DNA from: an uncultured Oxalobacteraceae bacterium
Lineage (GTDB): Bacteria > Pseudomonadota > Gammaproteobacteria > Burkholderiales > Burkholderiaceae
Direction of reading: 5' to 3'
DNA length: 8,338 bases
NCBI GenBank assembly: GCA_946479255.1
Contig: CAMLFK010000223.1
Coordinates: 1-8,338, forward strand
Positions 5,809 through 8,338 of this stretch are shown here, piece by piece (within the stretch, counting starts at the first letter, position 1; every line of letters starts with the position of its first letter). The notes beneath the pieces were generated by a model. That model had not been told where the DNA came from. It made no database searches and saw only the letters and a list, made by a program, of their open reading frames with translations. A program made the position numbers and the translations under genes.

Positions 5809-6539
5809 TGGTGCGCCGCGAGCGAGAGCCCGAGCAGGCGCTGTTGCAGGTCCTGGTCGTTGGCCAGTTCGGCCATCGGCCCGGCGTGCACGATGCGCCC
5901 GTCGTCCATCACGGCCACGCTGTCGCCCAGGCTGCGCACGAAGTTAAAGTTCTGTTCGACCAGCAGGATGGTGGTGTTGCTGGCCTTGAGTTCGCGGAAG
6001 GCGGCGATCAGGCTCTGGATGATGGCCGGGGCCAGGCCTTTGGTGGGCTCGTCGATCAGCAGCAGTTCGCGCGGCTCCACGATGGCGCGGGCGATCGCCA
6101 CCATTTGCTTTTGCCCGCCGGACAGGTAGCCGGCCTGGTAGGTCCAGAATCTGCGCAGAGCCGGGAAGAAGCCGAAGATCCACTCTAACCGGGCTTCATC
6201 GAGCGGACCATTGCGCGCGGCCAGCACCAGGTTGTCGCGCACGGTGAGCTGGGAAAACACCGCCATCGATTCGGGCACGTAAGCGATGCCGGCGCGGGCG
6301 ATGTCTGGCGTGGGCAGGGCGGCGATCTCGCGCCCGTTGAAGCGTACATTGCCGGCGCTGGCCTTCCACAGTCCCATGATGGTGCGGAGCAGGGTGGTCT
6401 TGCCGGCGCCGTTACGGCCCAGCAGCACGGTCAGGCCGCCGCGCGGGACCGCCAGGTCGACGCCCTGCAGAATATGGTATTCGCCGATGTGGGTGTGCAC
6501 GCCGGACAGTTGCAGCAGCGGTGTGCCTTGATCATGCAT
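5805..6539 (-). CDS. livF: Branched-chain amino acid ABC transporter ATPase LivF
   Basis: A 244-residue cytoplasmic ATPase that dimerises with LivG and drives the LivHM permease. The start is ATG 6537-6539, overlapping the livG stop by 8 bases, with GGGAG about nine bases upstream. The motifs are complete: Walker A GRNGAGKT (41-48), signature LSGGQKQ (139-145) and Walker B LLLIDEP (159-165) with catalytic Glu164. The switch position carries Gln (LLVEQN, Q196) where most ABC ATPases have His; this is normal for LivF, whose E. coli member also reads VEQN. AYVPESMAVFSQLTVRDNL (86-104) is the LivF-type region following the Q-loop. Length is as usual for the family. It sits between livG and livH with overlaps at both ends, which points to coupled translation and a single transcript. 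Confidence 0.96.
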   Translation of the reverse strand: MHDQGTPLLQLSGVHTHIGEYHILQGVDLAVPRGGLTVLLGRNGAGKTTLLRTIMGLWKASAGNVRFNGREIAALPTPDIARAGIAYVPESMAVFSQLTVRDNLVLAARNGPLDEARLEWIFGFFPALRRFWTYQAGYLSGGQKQMVAIARAIVEPRELLLIDEPTKGLAPAIIQSLIAAFRELKASNTTILLVEQNFNFVRSLGDSVAVMDDGRIVHAGPMAELANDQDLQQRLLGLSLAAHQ

Positions 6540-7293
6540 GTTCGGGCGCTCCCAGATAGGCTTCCTGCACGATCGGCGAGGCCATCACCTCAAGCGGATC
6601 GCCGTCCGCGACCAAAGTGCCGTTGTGCAGGACGATGATGCGGTCGGCCAGCGCGCGCACCACGTCCATCTTGTGTTCGACCAGCAGCACGGTCTTGTCG
6701 CGCTCGGCCTTGACCTGATGGATCAGTTCGAGCACCACCGGCACTTCGTCCACGCTCATGCCGGCGGTCGGTTCGTCGAACATCATGACCGACGGTTCGA
6801 GCGCCAGCAGAATGGCGACTTCAAGCTTGCGCTTGTCGCCGTGCGACAGGGCGGCCACCGGCATATTGCGCTGGCCGATCAGTGATACCCGCTCCAGATA
6901 ATGCTCGGCGCGGCTAATCAGTTCGGCGTGGCCGAACCACACCGAAAACATATTCATGCCCAGCTGCGCGCGGCTCTGCACCGCGAGCCGTACATTTTCA
7001 ATCACAGTCAGGTGCGGAAACAGATTAGTCAGCTGGAAGGCGCGGCCGATGCCCAGCCTGGTGCGCCGCGCCGCGCCCATCTTCGTGATGTCGGCGCCTT
7101 CCAGCAGCACCTGTCCGCTGGTCGCCGGCAACTGGCCGGAAATCAGGTTGAAGTAGGTGGTCTTGCCGGCGCCGTTGGGGCCGACGATCACCGTCAGCGT
7201 ACCGGGATGGAAATCGGCGCTGACGGCGTTGACGGCGACATGGCCGCCAAAGCGGATCGTCAGCTCGCGGGTGGAAAGCGATGGCTGGGTCAT
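6532..7293 (-). CDS. livG: Branched-chain amino acid ABC transporter ATPase LivG
   Basis: A 253-residue cytoplasmic ATPase, partner of LivF. The start is taken at ATG 7291-7293 (MTQPSLSTRELTIRFGG), which gives the normal family length. The longer in-frame reading from 7368 would run back into the solute-binding protein gene and adds an Arg-rich stretch unlike the family. The Shine-Dalgarno is poor, so the gene may depend on coupling to the gene 19 bases upstream. Motifs are Walker A GPNGAGKT (38-45), the LivG-type GIGRAFQLTNLFPHLTVIEN (81-100) with Q-loop Gln87, an atypical signature LSHGDKR (149-155) in place of LSGGQ, Walker B VMMFDEP (169-175) with Glu174, and switch His207 in LLVEHKMDVV. 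A signature without the second Gly is common in LivG-type ATPases, so the enzyme should still be active. Confidence 0.95.
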   Translation of the reverse strand: MTQPSLSTRELTIRFGGHVAVNAVSADFHPGTLTVIVGPNGAGKTTYFNLISGQLPATSGQVLLEGADITKMGAARRTRLGIGRAFQLTNLFPHLTVIENVRLAVQSRAQLGMNMFSVWFGHAELISRAEHYLERVSLIGQRNMPVAALSHGDKRKLEVAILLALEPSVMMFDEPTAGMSVDEVPVVLELIHQVKAERDKTVLLVEHKMDVVRALADRIIVLHNGTLVADGDPLEVMASPIVQEAYLGAPEHA

Positions 7294-7312
7294 GGTGGCT
7301 ATATCAGTGAGA

Positions 7313-8338
7313 TCAGCGCTTGACCTTGACCGGCAGCGGAATTTCACTGGCCGGGATTTCACGCACAAGTTCCAGGATGTCCCATTCGTTGGACGGATGT
7401 TTTTTGATGCTGAAGTGGTACATGGGCTGGATGGCCTGGTGGTCTTCCTTGCGGAAGCTCATCTTGCCCTTGGGCGTTTCGAATTCCATGCCTTCCATGG
7501 CTGCGATCAGCTTCTCGCTGTCGCCGCCGCCGGCCTTGGTCAGTGCCGTCACCACCGCGCTGGCGGCTGCGAAGCCGCCGGCGGTAAACATGTCGGGCGG
7601 GGCCTTGTAGCGCCTGGTGTGCTCGGCCACCAGCCAGTCGTTCATGCGGTTTTTGGGGAAGTTGTAATAGTAGTAGATGGTGCCCTGGGTGCCGGCAAAG
7701 TTCTTCCAGGTTTTCATCACCGGCAGGATATTCCCGCCCGGCGCCAGGATGATGCCGTAGCGCTCGGGCTTCATGTCGGCCAGCTTGTTCATCGGGTTGG
7801 GCCCGGCCCAGATGATCTGCAAAACGCGTGGCTGCGGCTTGTCCTTGAGGGCGTCGAACAGGCGCTGTGCCGGCGCGGTAAAGTCGGTGGTGTTGGCTGC
7901 GGCGTATTCTTCATGGACCACTTTGGCCTTGCTGCCGGTGGCGACGAGCGCTTCGCGGCCGGCCTTGACCGCATCCTTGCCGAAGGCGTAGTCCTGGGCC
8001 AGGAAGCCGACGCTGCCCTGCTTGAGGGTGCTGGCGGCGGCCAGCGCGTCCTGCATGGAACTGCGCGCGGTGCGGAAGATATAACGGTTGAATTTTTCAC
8101 CGGTGATGGCGTCGGCCACGGCCGGCTCCACGATCAGCACCTTCTTGTATTCGGCCGCCACCGGCAGCATGGCGATCGCCGAGCCGGACGAGGTGGTGCC
8201 GACCGCGATATCGACCTTGTCGTCGCCATAGGCTTCGGCCAGCAGGGTGCGGCCCAGGTCGGGTTTGCTCTGGTCGTCCTTGACGATCACCTTGAGCTTG
8301 CGGCCGTTGATTTCCATCTTGCCGCCGGTGAGGTATTC
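7313..8338 (-). CDS. Periplasmic amino-acid-binding protein of the Liv-type ABC importer (N-terminus outside window)
   Basis: Solute-binding protein of the Peripla_BP_6 (LivJ/LivK-like) family, which captures the substrate in the periplasm and delivers it to LivHM. The visible 341 residues run from an open right edge to TGA 7313-7315, so roughly 50-70 residues including the signal peptide are missing; the internal ATG at 8315-8317 is not the start. Recognisable features are VKDDQSKPDLGRTLLAEA (19-36), the ligand-loop block VGTTSSGSAIAMLPVA (46-61), the domain crossover FRTARSSMQDA (88-98), GFLAQDYAFGKDAV (111-124) and the C-terminal lobe with GGFAAASAVVTALTKAGG. As first gene of the run, 19 bases ahead of livG, it is the dedicated receptor of this importer. 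The substrate may be Leu/Ile/Val, another hydrophobic or aromatic amino acid, or an amide; the residues visible do not decide it. The operon promoter lies outside the window. Confidence 0.92.
   Translation of the reverse strand, partial: EYLTGGKMEINGRKLKVIVKDDQSKPDLGRTLLAEAYGDDKVDIAVGTTSSGSAIAMLPVAAEYKKVLIVEPAVADAITGEKFNRYIFRTARSSMQDALAAASTLKQGSVGFLAQDYAFGKDAVKAGREALVATGSKAKVVHEEYAAANTTDFTAPAQRLFDALKDKPQPRVLQIIWAGPNPMNKLADMKPERYGIILAPGGNILPVMKTWKNFAGTQGTIYYYYNFPKNRMNDWLVAEHTRRYKAPPDMFTAGGFAAASAVVTALTKAGGGDSEKLIAAMEGMEFETPKGKMSFRKEDHQAIQPMYHFSIKKHPSNEWDILELVREIPASEIPLPVKVKR

Noticed and set aside
4588..6129. A 513-codon plus-strand open frame, very rich in His, Gln and Gly
   Set aside because: It lies antisense to livM, livH and livF, which have clear family motifs. 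Its odd composition is what the complement of GC-rich membrane-protein codons gives, and no domain is recognisable.
6532..7293. LivG signature LSHGD as evidence of a dead ATPase
   Set aside because: Deviant signatures of this kind are common in LivG-type ATPases, and Walker A, Walker B Glu, Q-loop and switch His are all intact.
7294..7368. N-terminal 25-codon extension of LivG from an ATG at 7368
   Set aside because: It overlaps the end of the solute-binding protein gene and adds an Arg/Ser-rich stretch not seen in LivG; the ATG at 7291-7293 gives the usual length.

Overview
The window is a GC-rich stretch of bacterial chromosome with dense coding on both strands. It most likely comes from a betaproteobacterium of the order Burkholderiales, and my best guess is the Oxalobacteraceae (Massilia/Duganella/Janthinobacterium group). 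That guess rests on three things: high G/C at third codon positions, a PEP-CTERM protein followed by a small secreted protein and a PA-domain metalloprotease (a combination I associate with this group), and a Burkholderiales-style order of the branched-chain amino acid transporter genes. It is inferred from gene style, not from a database match.

Layout. (1) Bases 1-321 (+) hold the C-terminal part of a family I inorganic pyrophosphatase, closed by a strong GC-rich hairpin terminator at 339-376. (2) Bases 480-2990 (-) hold a tight three-gene unit that encodes only exported proteins, read from 2990 down: a PEP-CTERM surface protein with a choice-of-anchor-J-like domain, a 141-residue signal-peptide protein of unknown function, and a signal-peptide zinc metalloprotease with a PA domain. 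The first gap is 17 bases. The last two genes overlap by 14 bases, and each of the two downstream genes has a near-perfect Shine-Dalgarno. (3) Bases 2991-3192 are a divergent control region. (4) Bases 3193-3642 (+) hold a single-domain cyclic-nucleotide-binding protein with no DNA-binding part. (5) Bases 3654-8338 (-) hold an ABC importer operon of the LivJ/K-G-F-H-M type, read from the right edge leftwards: solute-binding protein (cut by the window edge), LivG, LivF, LivH and LivM. Its junctions are 19 bases apart, an 8-base overlap, a 4-base ATGA overlap and 10 bases apart.

How the genes work together. The Liv operon makes a complete importer: a periplasmic binding protein, two permeases and two ATPases. 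It most likely takes up branched-chain or other hydrophobic amino acids, but the substrate cannot be read from sequence. The exported trio is the least explained part. A surface-sorted protein, a small secreted partner and a secreted protease appear to be made from one transcript, with coupled translation of the last two. The protease has the first two zinc ligands in HELAH but lacks the metzincin third His at the usual place. A plausible third His and Met-turn (SHY followed by LMEP) lie about 250 residues later, beyond an inserted PA domain, which resembles the leishmanolysin plan with a much larger insertion.

No RNA genes, insertion sequences, CRISPR arrays, prophage genes or origins were seen.
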